From contig OY743169.1 in the NCBI GenBank assembly GCA_963555705.1, positions 7,130,014 through 7,194,013 of the forward strand: 64,000 nt of DNA. The letters are read 5' to 3'. The DNA is from Ligustrum vulgare (lineage: Eukaryota; Streptophyta; Magnoliopsida; Lamiales; Oleaceae). Of the stretch, positions 1 through 12,336 are shown piece after piece. Made by a program: the position numbers and the translations under genes. The notes beneath the pieces were generated by a model, which ran no database searches, had not been told where the DNA came from, and saw nothing but the letters and a program-made list of their open reading frames with translations. Numbering within the stretch: the first letter of the stretch is position 1; each line of letters starts with the position of its first letter.

Positions 1-1433
1 CACAGTGCAAAGTTTCCTTCTTCCTCTTCAACAAGTTTTCCTGGATGTCAAAACAACGATATTTTTACATGCCTACTTTCACAGCATCCACGTGTGAGAA
101 TTTTTTGAAGCAAAAAGTTTGAAAAAAAATAAATAAATCTTACCGAAAATATACAAGAAAAAAAGATTGCTGGATAGATGACTCCTGCAAGCACAAGATT
201 CCGGTGACTGTAAATACATGGATCAGTTTTTTTTTTTTTTTTGTGAGTATTCCTACTTCAATTTGGATGTCTATCAGAAGTAAAACAGCCCGGTAGCTCA
301 CCAATTAAAATGACAGAATGTTGAGGTTATGAACTGGTACCAAGCAGGTTGGCTGTGGTACAAGTACAAGTCTTTTATCCACCGAACCTGGAAAAGAACA
401 ATTCTTTTTCTATTACCTTTACTCAAGAAGGATATGGTATTGCCGTATTGGTGTCCACGGTGTACGTGTTATGATGCCCACCGTGGGCATCACATGTCCC
501 AACATTATTTTTAGTAGGACACGTGTCAACATCTTGACCACGGTGGGCACCATATATTTACTTGTCCGGTAATCACAAAGTATCGGGAATCATATCTAAC
601 AAATTTATTTTTTTCAAGTCAGGTAACTACTACAAGTGCATCTCCGGAAGGCAAAAACATTATCAGATATAAGAGGAGATATTAAGGTAGTCACTGAATT
701 TCTTTCAAAAAAAAAAAAAAAAAAGGTAGTCACTGAATTATCGTTTAGGGTCTATAATTTCTTGATTTACTGGGTTGAGACCTCTGAAGATTGCTATTCC
801 ACAAATAAAACACGACGGAAATAAATGGTACAGAGAATAAATAAACACGAAGAAAGACTTTAGTTAAGACAGAAATATTTACCTGAAACAAGTGATCTGC
901 CACATATATTCCAAGATTAATAAGTAAAATCCAGAATATGCCATTAACACGTTTCTCTGGCTTCTGTTTCTCTTTCTGCTTCCCGAGCTCCAACTCCGAT
1001 ACAATATCTAAGTAAAGGGATGATCAAATTGCATAAATATTTTGGACATAAATCTTCCAAACAAGCATTCATGTTTAAAGGAGAGATCAACCAATTCCTT
1101 TGAAAAACGAGCACGCGCCGGCAAAGAATCTAATAACAAACAGTTAGTTGATCCTAAAATTGCCCACCAGATGTTCGTGAGATTTCGCAAACAAGACTAA
1201 GAAAAGTTGGAGAACGTTGTTTTACTTTTAACATGATTTCATCTAAGAGAGAGCGAGAAGGATTTACCTGAGTTCCCGTTCATTTTGCATATGAAACGAC
1301 GCGGTCGCTCGGTGTGAGCGAGAAGTGTAGAGTCGGGTTTTGTGAATAATTTAGAAGACATAAGAAACTCAATTTTACAAGAAAGGGAATTAAAGTTATG
1401 GCGAGAGGGTGGTAATCGCGCCGCCATTGGCAT
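1..1433 (-). CDS. RBL11: Rhomboid-like protein 11, chloroplastic (RBL11 type), 5' part, truncated by window edge
   Basis: Exons read on the minus strand are 1433-1268, 1007-883, 387-302, 184-144 and 40-1 (continuing outside). All junctions are GT-AG and the phases agree. The product starts MPMAARLPPS, with a Ser/Arg-rich, acid-poor leader that fits a plastid transit peptide. Exon 2 encodes EKRVNGIFWILLINLGIYVA, the first membrane segment. Exon 3 encodes a YLYHSQPAWYQF stretch and exon 5 the KLVEEEEGNF loop. These match the order and spacing I know for Arabidopsis RBL11 (At5g25752), a rhomboid-family membrane protein of the plastid envelope. The catalytic Ser (GxSG) and His lie beyond the edge, so it cannot be said whether this copy is proteolytically active. 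The first ATG in frame that gives a transit-like leader was used; an upstream in-frame region is also open but looks like 5' UTR. Identity is confident; function in this plant is inferred from the family. Confidence 0.9.
420..560. repeat. Palindromic repeat inside RBL11 intron 2
   Basis: Within the intron between exons 2 and 3 lies a perfect 19-nt palindrome at about 473-491 (gatgcccac, one base, gtgggcatc). It is flanked by further inverted pieces: tgtccacggtg on the left, and acacgtgtc and cacggtgggcacc on the right. Similar words (cacgtgtc, ggtgcccaccata) recur near 13640-13730. It looks like a small MITE-type insertion, but no target duplication was identified. Confidence 0.4.
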
Positions 1434-2301
1434 GAGCTTAGAGTGAGAGGGGGCATGGAGATCGAGCACATAAAATCGCTGCTGACCACCAACAACTCCA
1501 AGATTGAACATTGTGTATTCTTGGAAGTGAATATACAAAAAGTAACGATAAAAGCCGGACCGATTTCTTCTATTTATATGATTGTGGACCCAAGTCTTGG
1601 GTTGCGTCGGAGTGACAACCGGATCGAGTTTGTCTTGTCCCAGAAAAGTTTTTGTACTGAAAATCTCTTAGGAGTTAGGAGAATCGAAGCTATGAAGATG
1701 TCTTGTGGAATCAAAGGCTCCTCAGTCCTCGCTTTGGAAATAAGCTGTATCGGCATGATCATCGATTCCGTTATTTAAAGTTTATAAATAAATATAAATC
1801 AATTTTTACTTCTAACTATGTACATTTTCCTTATTCCCTCGGCCATATACTTTATCTCAAATATATCAATTTATAATTACTACTGTATTACCGAATAGAG
1901 CATGAGATAACATCGCTTCACCAGTTCACCTTCCCCAATTGAGTAATGATAATTATCCCAAGTGAAGTGGAGTGTAGAACGTGACACTCGATACAAATAT
2001 ATGAAGTGCTAAAATTAAATAATAATTTTATTAAGAGCTCAACCCCACCAAGGATGAATAGTATTATTCTCCTCAATTTGATGGTCATGCTTATTATGTT
2101 TTTATTTTTTAAAACACGCATTATAATTTATAAATAACACAACTTCTCAAAGCACTTTTTAATCACGCTCATTTTTTCTCTCCACTTTTAACAATTTATT
2201 TTACCTTAAAAATATAAATAAACCAATTTATAAATGTTATAGTGTTGCTAAACAGATCAAAAGACTTAAAAGTTCTTAAAATGTCAATTTCTCCTACCTA
2301 C
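1434..2301. other. Intergenic, upstream of RBL11
   Basis: No coding region is supported here. Open frames opposite RBL11 exon 1 (about 1443-1778) are antisense shadows. The segment at about 2128-2265 carries the words tttataaataacac and ttttttaatcac that recur at 7420-7540, 8330-8515 and 12732-12907, so it is probably a fragment of a dispersed MITE family. Confidence 0.5.
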
Positions 2302-2316
2302 AATAAAAGAGTCTTG

Positions 2317-2569
2317 TCCCCAGGGCACGTCTCTCAGTGATAAAGGAGAGCGATGGTAATTGCTCAGCGCGTTCGGATGTAGGGTTCGAATTCTAAAATA
2401 TTAGATTTGCTCCTTATGAAAAGCGGGAGTTATTGAAAATTGTTCATGCTTACTCAATCCTTCCCCCCTGATCCCTGATGGACATAATCTGAATTTACAA
2501 TCTTGAACCAATGACCTTGAGCATGATCGGTTCGATCCCTCAGGGTGTGGGATACACCTTTTTTTTTTT
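2317..2569 (+). mobile_element. tRNA-derived SINE with 15-bp target duplication
   Basis: A body of about 253 bp ends in a T run (2560-2569) and is flanked by a perfect direct repeat, aataaaagagtcttg, at 2302-2316 and 2570-2584. Inside, gggttcgaattc (near 2382) fits a pol III B box, with a loose A-box-like stretch about 50 bases upstream. The end, a Pol III head, T-rich tail and target duplication of 10-20 bp, is the standard plant SINE architecture. It has no coding capacity and depends on a LINE reverse transcriptase elsewhere. The family was not identified. Confidence 0.85.
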
Positions 2570-2584
2570 AATAAAAGAGTCTTG

Positions 2585-3405
2585 AGCAATATTCACTATT
2601 CACACATTGGTGTTTTTCACTATTCATAATGTATTTTCACCAAAGCCCTCTTTCACTCTCTAGATCATCAATTTCATCATTTTCTCCACTCACTAAATGT
2701 TTAAATCCACATCCTCATCGCATTTCCTTCTTCGTTCTCTTTTTTCGGTATACCCTAAAAACGTCTTTCATCAAATCAAATTGCATCTCAATCTTTTTAA
2801 GATTTTCTCAAGCCGTTTGACGTGGCGGTTGAGATAGGGGAGCAGGGGATGTGATTGCAAATTTGCTCGACGCCAAACTTCATTTTTCTCTCACTCTCAG
2901 CAGCTTTCGAAATCTCGTCCTGGCCCAGAACTGATTTCTCATTTGCTCCATTCCAATGTGATTTTTGCTCTCTAGAAAAATGGTATCCTTTCTTTTTTCG
3001 TGATTAGTATATTAAATAGTTGTAAGAATTAAATATGGTCGATACAAAATGTTCATATCAAGAATCAATCTTTTTTGTAAAAAGAAAAGAGACGAAGAGT
3101 AAGTCAAATTGAAAAAACTTACACCAACGAAAAAGCACTTTATTACGTGCAACGCACTTGCATTGACTAGTTATTAAAATAAGTAGTTTAATTTTTTATA
3201 TGTTGATCTATATCTTAATATTTAATCTATCACTTTAATATGGTTCTTTAATATGATAACTCATTTGACTGTATCAATTTTAAAATTTGTGTGCTCATTT
3301 TTAGTTTTATCGAATTGTTAGGTAGATCTTACATCAATTGTATCCATGCATTTCAATTTTTGACTGTTTAGTTCTTTGTTCTATCCAATTTTTTATAATG
3401 GAATA
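2585..3405. other. Intergenic, nothing recognised
   Basis: AT-rich sequence with short open frames only. The stretch near 2630-2820 is open but low in complexity and resembles no family I know. No promoter or RNA gene can be supported. Confidence 0.4.
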
Positions 3406-3646
3406 TTAGGGTACGTTTGATAAACATTGAAAAGATGGAAAAGAAAATATTTTCTAGAAAAATTTTCACTTTGGTTATTTGATTGCAAAATTTTTTCATA
3501 AAATTTGTTTTCCATGCTAGTTAGAGAAGGTGCCCATTTTTTATGATTTTGTGAGATTTGAATTCTTTGAAATGGGAAAATGAATTCAATGAAAATTATT
3601 TTCATTTTTTATTTACCCTTACCATCAAACACATTACACACCCTTA
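3406..3646. mobile_element. MITE-like element with ...GTTTGAT termini
   Basis: The left end reads ttagggtacgtttgat and the inverted right end reads taagggtgtg...gtgtttgatgg, giving imperfect terminal inverted repeats around about 240 bp of noncoding AT-rich DNA. It abuts the next MITE directly. Boundaries are approximate. Confidence 0.5.
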
Positions 3647-4187
3647 GGCTGTGTTTGATTTATGCATATTTTTCAGGAAAATATCAAATCATGGAAAATA
3701 TTTTTCACCTTTTGCATTTGTTGGGTGTTTTGTTGGAAAAATTTGCCTTGAAAAATATTTTCATAGGTACAACCATTTAAAGCACAACTACCTTATTTGT
3801 CTTGAAAATATTTTCTTACCTATTTGCTGAGAAAATATTTTCTAGTTAAGGTGGAAAATTCTTTTGCGTCACGTTTGATCATTTTTATTATTGTTAATTG
3901 ACTTTTTTTTTCTTCAGAAATTAACATTATTATTATCAAGTACAAATTAGTTAAAAATTAAATTTTTTATTTTATTAAAATAGTTAAATTTTGATTATTT
4001 ACCACGAAAAATAATATCAATCAAACAACAAAATTAAGAAAATCTCCCACTTTTTCACCTGGAAAATTAATCTAATCAAACACTTCCAATTAACATTTTC
4101 CAGGAAAATAATTTCCAGCCAAATCAATTTCTGAAAAATATTTTCCTACCATCTATTTTCCATCTTTTCTATCAAACACAGCCTTAA
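3644..4187. mobile_element. MITE, about 540 bp, TIR ttaaggctgtgtttgat
   Basis: The left end ttaggctgtgtttgat (3644-3659) is the inverse of the right end atcaaacacagcctta (4171-4186). The interior is rich in ggaaaatatttt words. A second, inverted and truncated copy of the same family lies at 55493-55775; the two share, over about 250 bp, words such as aagtcaattaacaa and gatcaaacgtgac. It has no coding capacity; a hAT- or Harbinger-like transposase in trans is possible but unproven. Confidence 0.75.
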
Positions 4188-4573
4188 CTCTGAAAGACCT
4201 TAGAAAATAAATTTTCATGGTTTGATTTCTGCTACTATTATTGTCTTAAAATTTTATTTTAATTCAATTGATACGACGAGTGCAACGAATAAATGGGAGA
4301 TTCTTTTTCAAACCTCTACAGTTTTCTCCAATGAAAAATTGTGTGTACTATGCATGGAGTGACGGCTTCATCACGCATTTCCTAAGGTAATGAATTTCAG
4401 GAACCGTAGGTAAATTGGAGAAATCTACAGTTTTTTACGTTATATCTATCAGAAATTGAGAACAAAGACTGCTCTCATAGTGGCTCCTTTTCTCTCCGTC
4501 AATCTCAATCACCAGTTTTGAGGAAAAAAGGAAAGTAAAAAGAAATCGAAATTCAAAACCCTAGAGAAAGAAA

Positions 4574-7167
4574 ATGGTTTTATACTTTAAGGCGCGACCA
4601 GAAGAGGGAGATCACACGATATTCATGGGAATCGACAAGTACGAGAACGAGGAGCTCATCAAATACGGCTTCCCCGAAGACATTTGGTATTTTATTTAAT
4701 TTAATTTCAACCAATTAAATCTTGTTTTGCGTGCAGAGATTTCTAATTTTTGTTTGTTCGGGGAAGATGATGGTTTTACCGCTTCTTGTGCTTCACGTTC
4801 CGTCGGTCGCAGAAAATTTCCACGCTTGAATTAACAATAAGTCATAAATTGCTTCCATAACTAATGATTTACTGCCACTTTCGGAATACAATGGAAGCTT
4901 CTCGAAGTTGATCATCATCCAATATACAAAGGGATTTGATCAATCCATTCTCGTGTGTTTTCCACCAAATGTTGAAGTTTTCTTGACAGAATTGTTCTGT
5001 GTAGGTTCCATGTGGATAAAATGTCTTCAGCTCATGTTTATCTTAGATTGCCCAAGGGTCGAACCATTGAAGCTATTCCGGATGGTGTACTGGAAGATTG
5101 TGCCCAACTGGTTAAAGCAAATTCTATCCAAGGCTAGTACTTTCATGTATTTCCTTCTTCCATTTTTTGTTCTTAGAAAACACTTCATTTATTTCCTTCT
5201 TACATTTTTCGTTTATAGAAAATAGTAATTGTTAATCTCATATTGTACTGATCCCGTGTTTTATAGAATCAAATCCCTTACTTTGTATGAAAGATGAATT
5301 CAGGAAACTCAGCATGTCAGGAAAACGTTCTTTATATGCTGATCATATGTTGAATCAGCTGACTGTTTTTTTTTTTTTTTTTAGAGAATACAGCTGTTAA
5401 AATCTTATGATTATGTTGCCTGGCAGGGAACAAAGTAAATGATGTTGATGTTGTTTACACTTCTTGGCAAAATCTTAAGAAGAATGCTTCCATGGATGTC
5501 GGGCAAGTTGGATTCCACAACCCCAAAATGGTAATTTTGTACCTGTATAATTCATTTGCACTGGATTCTATGTTTTGCAGCGCATAATCTTGCCTTGTTC
5601 AGGCTGGATGTCAAAGTTAATATATGTGGTTCCTTGTTTAGGTTCGTACTGTAAAAGTGGAAAAGCGAATAAATGAGATAATAAACCGGTTAAACAGGAC
5701 AAAGGTGGAAAGGAAACCCGATAAGAAAGGTGCATTTATAATTCCTGTGTTAAAGAGCCGTCTCCTCTTTCCCCTATTTGCTTTCCAAGTCTACTGTCTA
5801 CTTACCTTTCATTTACCTCATTTTAAGTCGAGGAATCTATTTAATATTACTTTTCCTTCAATATTTGAGCATCATATCCCATAGCCTTGCGATTTTTTAT
5901 GTGCTCAGCTGAACGAGAGGCAGTCGATGCAGCTGAAGGATCAGAGAGGAAACAGCAGTTCAGAGAGAAAGTAAGTCATTCTATCCGTTAACTTCATTGC
6001 AGTAAAATACATATAATTTTATGTTCTTGTTATATGTGCCGGGACATCACAAACATTGAAGGGTATACCTCCTGAACTTCATATATAGGGTTAGGATTAA
6101 AAAGGACCAGCCCCATAGCAATGATAGCATGAACAAATAACCAACTCATCACCTTGTATTATTTGAATTTATTGGTTAGTTGGATTCAAGAGACAAAAAC
6201 TTCAGATCATAAAGGTGAAAGATAATTTTTCTAGACTTGTGACTTTGAATTTCCTTAACCCGAAAGTCATGACAATCCACTTCCCATGTTAAGTATCCAA
6301 AATATGCCAGTGGCAATGCTGGTTTCTTGCCTGTGATCGTGTTTGCTAAAATGACAGTAATAATTTTAATTTTTATCTGGTCAAAGCCAAACCTTTTATA
6401 TCAACTACACATTTATTATCCACACATTTTGTAGGATTCATAATATTCCTCCTAAAATGTCACTAGTAATTTTAGGCGAACAAAGCACTTGTAAAGAAAC
6501 CTGCTGCTAGAAAAAAAATTCGGCTAATATGTGAACTTAAAAGGAAAGAAAAAAATTGGGTTTGAAAATGAGTTTGAGAAAAATTGAGCTTTGAAATGAT
6601 TGTAGACAAACGTGTCTGCCAAGAATTATTGCTTTGAAAAACTTGATGTACAACGTAAAGAGCAAGAAAGAGAAAAGAGAAGCCCACTAACAAGAACGGA
6701 ACCTAACATAATAACAAATGTGAAGAGACATTTCTCAACTTAATGACTGGAATGTATTACAGGAAAATTAGTTAATATCGACTTTTAAATTTAAGATGTT
6801 CTCTCCTGCATTTGGAATGTAATTTTCCTCACTGGAAATTCAATCTTCATCTCTAGGCAAAGGAAGCTTTTATGGGGGGCCAAACCCATCACATTAGCCT
6901 ACAATGACAATAACTTCAACAATAGCTATTTAGGGATATATGCTTATTTGGTTTTATTTCTTTCAAATTACCCCACCTAAACATTTTGTAATTCACTTGT
7001 AAAATGTACTGCAGAAACGACGGGAAGAGTTGGAAAGACTTGAAAGGGAGAAACAATCCGAGTTGAGAAGCTACAAAAACTTGATGGTAGCTGAGAAGAT
7101 GACATCAAACAAGGAGATTGCTTCAACTACGAAGTCCCCACAAGAGCTTGAAGAAGACTTCATGTGA
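4574..7167 (+). CDS. CCDC25-like protein (NFACT-R/DUF814 family), complete gene
   Basis: Six exons join in phase to a 215-residue protein: 4574-4686, 5005-5132, 5427-5530, 5642-5729, 5909-5970 and 7015-7167. The product starts [19 protein letters not shown]. It has the NFACT-R core in residues 1 to about 110, including [20 protein letters not shown] and [13 protein letters not shown] highly charged coiled-coil follows (residues about 125-190, with [19 protein letters not shown]), then an acidic tail. Length and order match human CCDC25 (about 208 aa) and its plant orthologues. NFACT-R domains bind RNA or ribosome-associated substrates; animal CCDC25 is also reported as a DNA sensor, but the plant role is not known. 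Intron 2 needs a GC donor (5133-5134), because the nearby GT would add an in-frame stop. No unusual regulation is visible. Confidence 0.93.
5133..5426 (+). other. GC-AG intron (intron 2 of the CCDC25-like gene)
   Basis: The exon ends ...ATCCAAG and the intron begins GCTAGT. The acceptor is ...ctggcag. Only this junction preserves the conserved Gln-Gly-Asn reading; using the GT four bases downstream creates TAG. GC-AG introns are about one percent of plant introns. Confidence 0.8.
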
Positions 7168-7986
7168 ATCTTAAACATGTTTCAATAAAGTTCACTCCTT
7201 GCTCCTGGTGTGCATTTACAAATTACAAGGGGAAGAAGATCAATTGAGATTGACAAGCTCTAAATTTTGCCAATGGGAAGTGTGATTGTAAAGTCTTGGA
7301 ATAAAGTGCCGAGGAAGAAAGAACGAGCGACAATAAATATGTACTGTTAAGAGTGATGTTAAAAAGACTGTTTGTTAAAAGTCGTATGCTTAAAAACATG
7401 ATTTTTACTTTTTTTTTGAAGTAAAATATGTGATTGAAATGTGAAGAGAGAATATGTGATTAAAAGTGATTTGAAGAATTGTGTTGTTAAAACATATTTA
7501 AAAACACTTTTGCCAAACAAATACTTCATTATTTTGATGTAACTCTTACTCTACTCATTGAAATATAAGTAACACCTTCATTACCCATATATCGAACATA
7601 CTTGCAAAAAAATTGAAAGCTAACTTGTATCTCTCCATCACATTACCCATATATCAAACATACTTGCAAAAATATTACTTGAGATGAAAAAATTATAATT
7701 GCTGTCATTCGTCGTTTACAAATAAGATAATCCAAGGGGCAAATTTTTTCATTTATCTATTCTACTCCAATACAACAGGCTAAACCTTACCGTGCACATA
7801 GCATGGAAGGAAATCGACGAACTATCACAGAGATACCTGCCTGTCGGTCCGCCTTCAGAATTACGCTACAGAGTTGATTCCATCTAAGAAGCATAGACCA
7901 GAAGTTTGGGACCAACGCTGTAGTTATCTCATCATTTGGTTAATTCCTCAACGGTGACCAGGACTATAAAACCCATAGGGAGTATA
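7168..7986. other. Intergenic between convergent genes
   Basis: This holds the 3' ends of two convergent genes. The part at about 7345-7540 is a MITE-like fragment (words gtttgttaaaag, cttaaaaacatg, tttaaaaacac, ccaaacaaatac) related to sequence in the last AFC3 intron. No separate gene is seen. Confidence 0.5.
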
Positions 7987-10900
7987 TTAATTAAGATAGT
8001 GTGAAGCCGGGTTCTTAAAGAAGGGATGCTTGAGAGCTTGCCGAGCTGTGAGACGTTCACTTGGATCGAATTTCACTAAGCCATGCAACAAATCAACAAG
8101 CAAGGATTTCGAGGAATCTGCATGTTGGGAGATGAGATTCTGCATTTCACAGAAAACAGTTTATTGGTAAGAAACACAAGCCAGAAAGAAGTGTGATCAA
8201 GATTCAAGAGAATGTTTAGATAGCTTAAAAGTTCACTAACAAGTAAATAAGTTTTAAGTAAACATTTTTTTAAGCTTTACGTTAAAAATAAGTTATGAGT
8301 TATCCCAAAATACCTTTTTACTTAAAAAGAGTTGGAAAAAATTGTTGTGTTTGGCAAACATGCTTTTAAACGTGTTTTTAATCCTACACAATTTTTCAAA
8401 TCATTTTTTAACCACACATATTTTCTCTCTATTTTTCAACCACACATTTTACCTAGAAAACATAAAAAAACATGTTTTTAAACAAAAAAATTTTAACAAA
8501 CAAAGGAAACATTCTTAGTAAAAAAAACTTCCTAAAGCTAAATTCAACTTATTTTCAGCAAATCATGCTCTTCCAGTAAAAAATATAAAATAAAATCCAC
8601 CATGGAGAGGACGTTGAAAGAAAAAGGAAACAGAGAAAGATGAGTAAGCCATGCTCAAAATATAATAAATACGGAACCGGGAGACGATTGAAAGGTTGCA
8701 ACCTTCAGCTGGTCTAGCTTCCTCACTGCTCGTATACTCTCTCTAGAAACTGCTCCTTCAGGCCAATTCAGTCTTGATTGCTTGAAATACTTTTCTGCTC
8801 CTCGGCTACAACAAAGCAATGGAAATCATAAATATTCTTTCATCTTTTTGGGTGTAATTCCATGTGTGTGTTCCCCCCTCTGAAAAATATTCTCCAGCAT
8901 CATAACATTTGTTCTATAGTAGTAGTAAAATACCATATTATCAACAGACACAACCCATGCCCCCACCAGAAAACAAAGGAAGCACCACTGCAAGGAATGG
9001 GGAGGGGACAAAGCACACGCGCTAACACGTTCAGAAAAATTACTTCGCTCTATGAATCATATGCTCCGGAAGAGGCCCCAATACCCTCTCCATCATAGCC
9101 AAATGCTCCAAGTTCTCATGTGTCTGAAACAGTACCTCTCCCTGGAACAATTTTCAATTTTAAAACATATGAAAAACAGTACCTAAATAAAAGAAGAATG
9201 AAAGGAAAGAGGAGAGGAGAGGAGAGCAAGAACACCTTACCGTGCAAAGTTCTACAAGTATGCAACCAATGCTCCAAATATCACAAGGGTATGTCCATCC
9301 TAAACCTTTGAGAAATTTCCGTACAGAAGGAAATAAGAAGCAGCTCTCTTTAAGAGAATAAATTTCAGATGCAAAAAAACTGTTAACTCGTTTATATTCA
9401 TAATATGTTTTGAAGAGCCACTTATATTTAGTAATCAAAATCTCCGTGTGAACAAAGCATGACAAGGTTCTTTTTTCATTGTCATAAAAGGGTATACATG
9501 AACGTCCGTTGGGTATAGGATAATAAATTCAAACCTGGTACCTCCTACCTAAACTGGCTAAACATCCTCCCCAAGAATAGAAAAAGTAGGTGTTTATTGC
9601 TACTTATAGATTTAATAACTTCATATAAAGGGGAGTGTCGCATCAGTATGGTAGTATATACCCGTGTCAAAGAAGATATCAACACCGCACCAAATGGGTA
9701 CTTTCTTCAATATGCCACTATGAGACATAGTTTTAGAGTCCCAACCGTCAATAAACTTTTCCTTAATATCAAAAGGAATTGTCTAATTTCAACACAACTT
9801 ACTTGAATAAAAATCTAAGGACTGCTATATTCCCCTGGCTAAAATAATAATTTATGAACACGGTGACTCAGCATGAATGCGGACAATGATATCCGGAAAT
9901 CTTAGTGAATAAAATAAAATAAAATAAAATGTTCATAAGCAGATATGACATGATCTGAGTTGGCATTTCTGCAATGCTCAGCAAAAAATCAACTTTCTCG
10001 TCTCTAGGGATTTTGATACATCACTAAAGTTGCTCTCATGACCTCAGTATGGATTGTAGTTTCTTTCATCTCCAGATGAAAAGGTGGCAAGTCAGTACCT
10101 CTTTGATCGGACTGAATAGACATCTTAAGTAAATTAAGATGAATAGAAGAAATGTGAATCTCTCGGACAGCAGTAACTAGTTACCTAGAATGATCTCAGG
10201 TGCCCTGTAATGCCTTGTGGAAACAATGGAGCTATGAATCTGATTACCATATGCAGTACTACCAAAATCAATCAGCTTAATGGCGCTTGACTTTGGCAAG
10301 CACTTGAAATTTGTTTCATCTGATATCTTCTGTACCATCCAAAAAATTATGCAAACAAATATAGATTGAGCCTCTGCCTAATCAATAACGGTTTTCCAAC
10401 TGTAAAAGGCCAAAGTACCTTGCGGCCAGGAAGCTTTACAAGTTTTGAAGATGCAAGAAGTATATTTTCAGGCTTCAAATCGGTGTGAACTAACCATAAA
10501 TCATGCATATCTGTTGAGTAAAATGAATCATGACACAAAAATTGAAACAATGATCCATTAGAAATAAAACAGGATCCGGGACATAGGAAAGCACAACGAA
10601 CATATTGTAACTGGAAAAGAAAACTAATGAATATGAAGCAAAGCCAATGACAATACACAGACATGCTACGGATTCCAAAAGCTGTCGGCCAAACTCTCGA
10701 ACAAGGTCCACAGGAAATGAGGTGTATTTATTTCTCTTTAGAATATCAAATAAACTTGGTCCAAGCTTCTCAAACACCTGATAACAACATTAAAATGCAT
10801 TCAAAGGAAGTTCTCTGTCAACTTTTCAGTGTTATAATGAAGTTCATACCCGAAAAACTCAGCCTAAGCTATCACAAACTATACATTTATCCACAAAGGG

Positions 10901-12336
10901 CATGCATATTGCAGCATAATTAATGAGTCTAGCTATGTATCACTACTTAAAGTGGAGACTGTTCGAAGAGAGCTCGAGAAAAAAAGAACATGGACAAGGA
11001 AATTCGTTTGAATACTTACTATACATATATGACTGCGATAATCAAACCAATTTAGCATCTTCACACAGCTGCCAAAAGATTAAATAACTAAAACCAGTAA
11101 ATTTGTCGTGGAGCCACTATAAACCAGGCATCTAGTCTCTAGAAGCCAACATACCCTGAATTGCCTTCATCATTCTTGGCAAGACGCTGAAGTACATCAA
11201 TCTCGATCATTGCTGCATCGCGATACTTCTGAATGCTTCTGACAACTTTGATTGCAACGTATTCTCGTGTTTGACGATCCCAACATTCCAATACTCGGCC
11301 AAATGTTCCTACATAACTAGCAATTTGCTGATTTCATACAAGAATACGAGAAAGTATAAGGTTTTGCTATCATCAGGCACGTTACAGCTAACCTTCACCC
11401 ATCTTGCTGAGTATCTTATCTGTGGAAAACAAGACAGGGCATGAGTTGCAAGTCTCAACTAAGCACTGGCAAAACTCTGACTTCGAAGGGCTATCCACCA
11501 AAAACCTTATCCACACTAATCAAATAGTATAACCAAACAAGGCTATAAAACTTCAATCACTTTCTATTCTTTTACTTTTAACAGATTTTGGATGTTGAAT
11601 AACTATGTGTGATGAGACAGTAAAACTTCACTTCGTTTTTATTTTTATTTTTGCTTTTTTTCTTCAATGATTATGATCCTTGAACAGCAGAAATAGCCTT
11701 GATGTTATAGTAAAAAAATGAGATGCCCAGTAAGCTAAGCGTTTAACAAATACGTAACAAATTCACAGTCACCTAGTTTCACCTCAGCAACACAACTATT
11801 TCCTAAGCAATTAAAATCTCATTTCACAAATAAATCAACAAAGGGTGACAGCACAAGTACTATGCAAAATTCCAGACATTTCTATCCGCAACATTCAGTT
11901 CACATGTTCAGAAGAGCAAACAAGGCAACAAGAAACTACATTTATGCCATCAAAATGCATAACCCTAATTAAATTTAAATAGAAATAAAAAGAAATATTA
12001 CATCTCGAGGTGAGATTCTCGCCCAAGCTAAACACGTAATGTCCCTCGCGATCGTCATCCCTCCTCGGAGGCGAAACGTGTCTACGCAACACTGGAGCCG
12101 GGCAAGGTCCAGCCTCGAAATCCTCACCGTCTCTTTCGTTACCCTACAAAAGAATCCAGCCAAGCAAGTGTAAGAATTTTTTTTCCCTTGAAAGAATTGT
12201 TCCAACAGAGAGGAAAAGTATTGTAATTCGAAACCATCTCTGCCTGTTCAGACCGCGGCAGAGCAACGTCCCACGTCAGACGCTGTCGTTTTCGATTATG
12301 CCTCTCCTTTTCCTCCACTATGCCTTCTCCTTCCAT
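7987..12336 (-). CDS. AFC3: LAMMER (CLK-type) dual-specificity protein kinase, AFC3 type, complete gene
   Basis: Twelve exons on the minus strand, all GT-AG and in phase: 12336-12235, 12143-12002, 11419-11393, 11308-11155, 11068-11020, 10777-10663, 10510-10419, 10329-10185, 9305-9241, 9141-9044, 8805-8703, 8139-7987. They give 414 residues (Arabidopsis AFC3 is about 400). Visible kinase parts in order are: [15 protein letters not shown] (glycine loop), [19 protein letters not shown] (Lys and Glu), [11 protein letters not shown] (catalytic loop; LAMMER kinases have HTDLKPEN), LIDFGST (DFG), [11 protein letters not shown], and [12 protein letters not shown], the family's LAMMER signature. The C-terminal end is [14 protein letters not shown] basic N-terminus ([12 protein letters not shown]) resembles AFC3 rather than AFC1/2. 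Such kinases phosphorylate SR splicing factors in the nucleus. The exon 1 donor (ATG then GTTTCG) is weak, so the first junction is the least certain. Confidence 0.95.
8220..8520. repeat. MITE-like insertion in the last AFC3 intron
   Basis: The intron between exons 11 and 12 contains paired words (gcttaaaagttcactaacaa; tttttaaccacacat twice; acaaacaaagg). These match the fragments at 2128-2265, 7345-7540 and 12732-12907. Termini are not clear, so only family membership is claimed. Confidence 0.4.

Noticed and set aside
1443..1778. A 111-codon plus-strand frame
   Set aside because: It lies antisense to the first exon of the rhomboid gene and its leader and has no family resemblance.
2317..2569. 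A tRNA gene, because of the B-box word
   Set aside because: There is no cloverleaf or acceptor stem; the T tail and target duplication fit a SINE.
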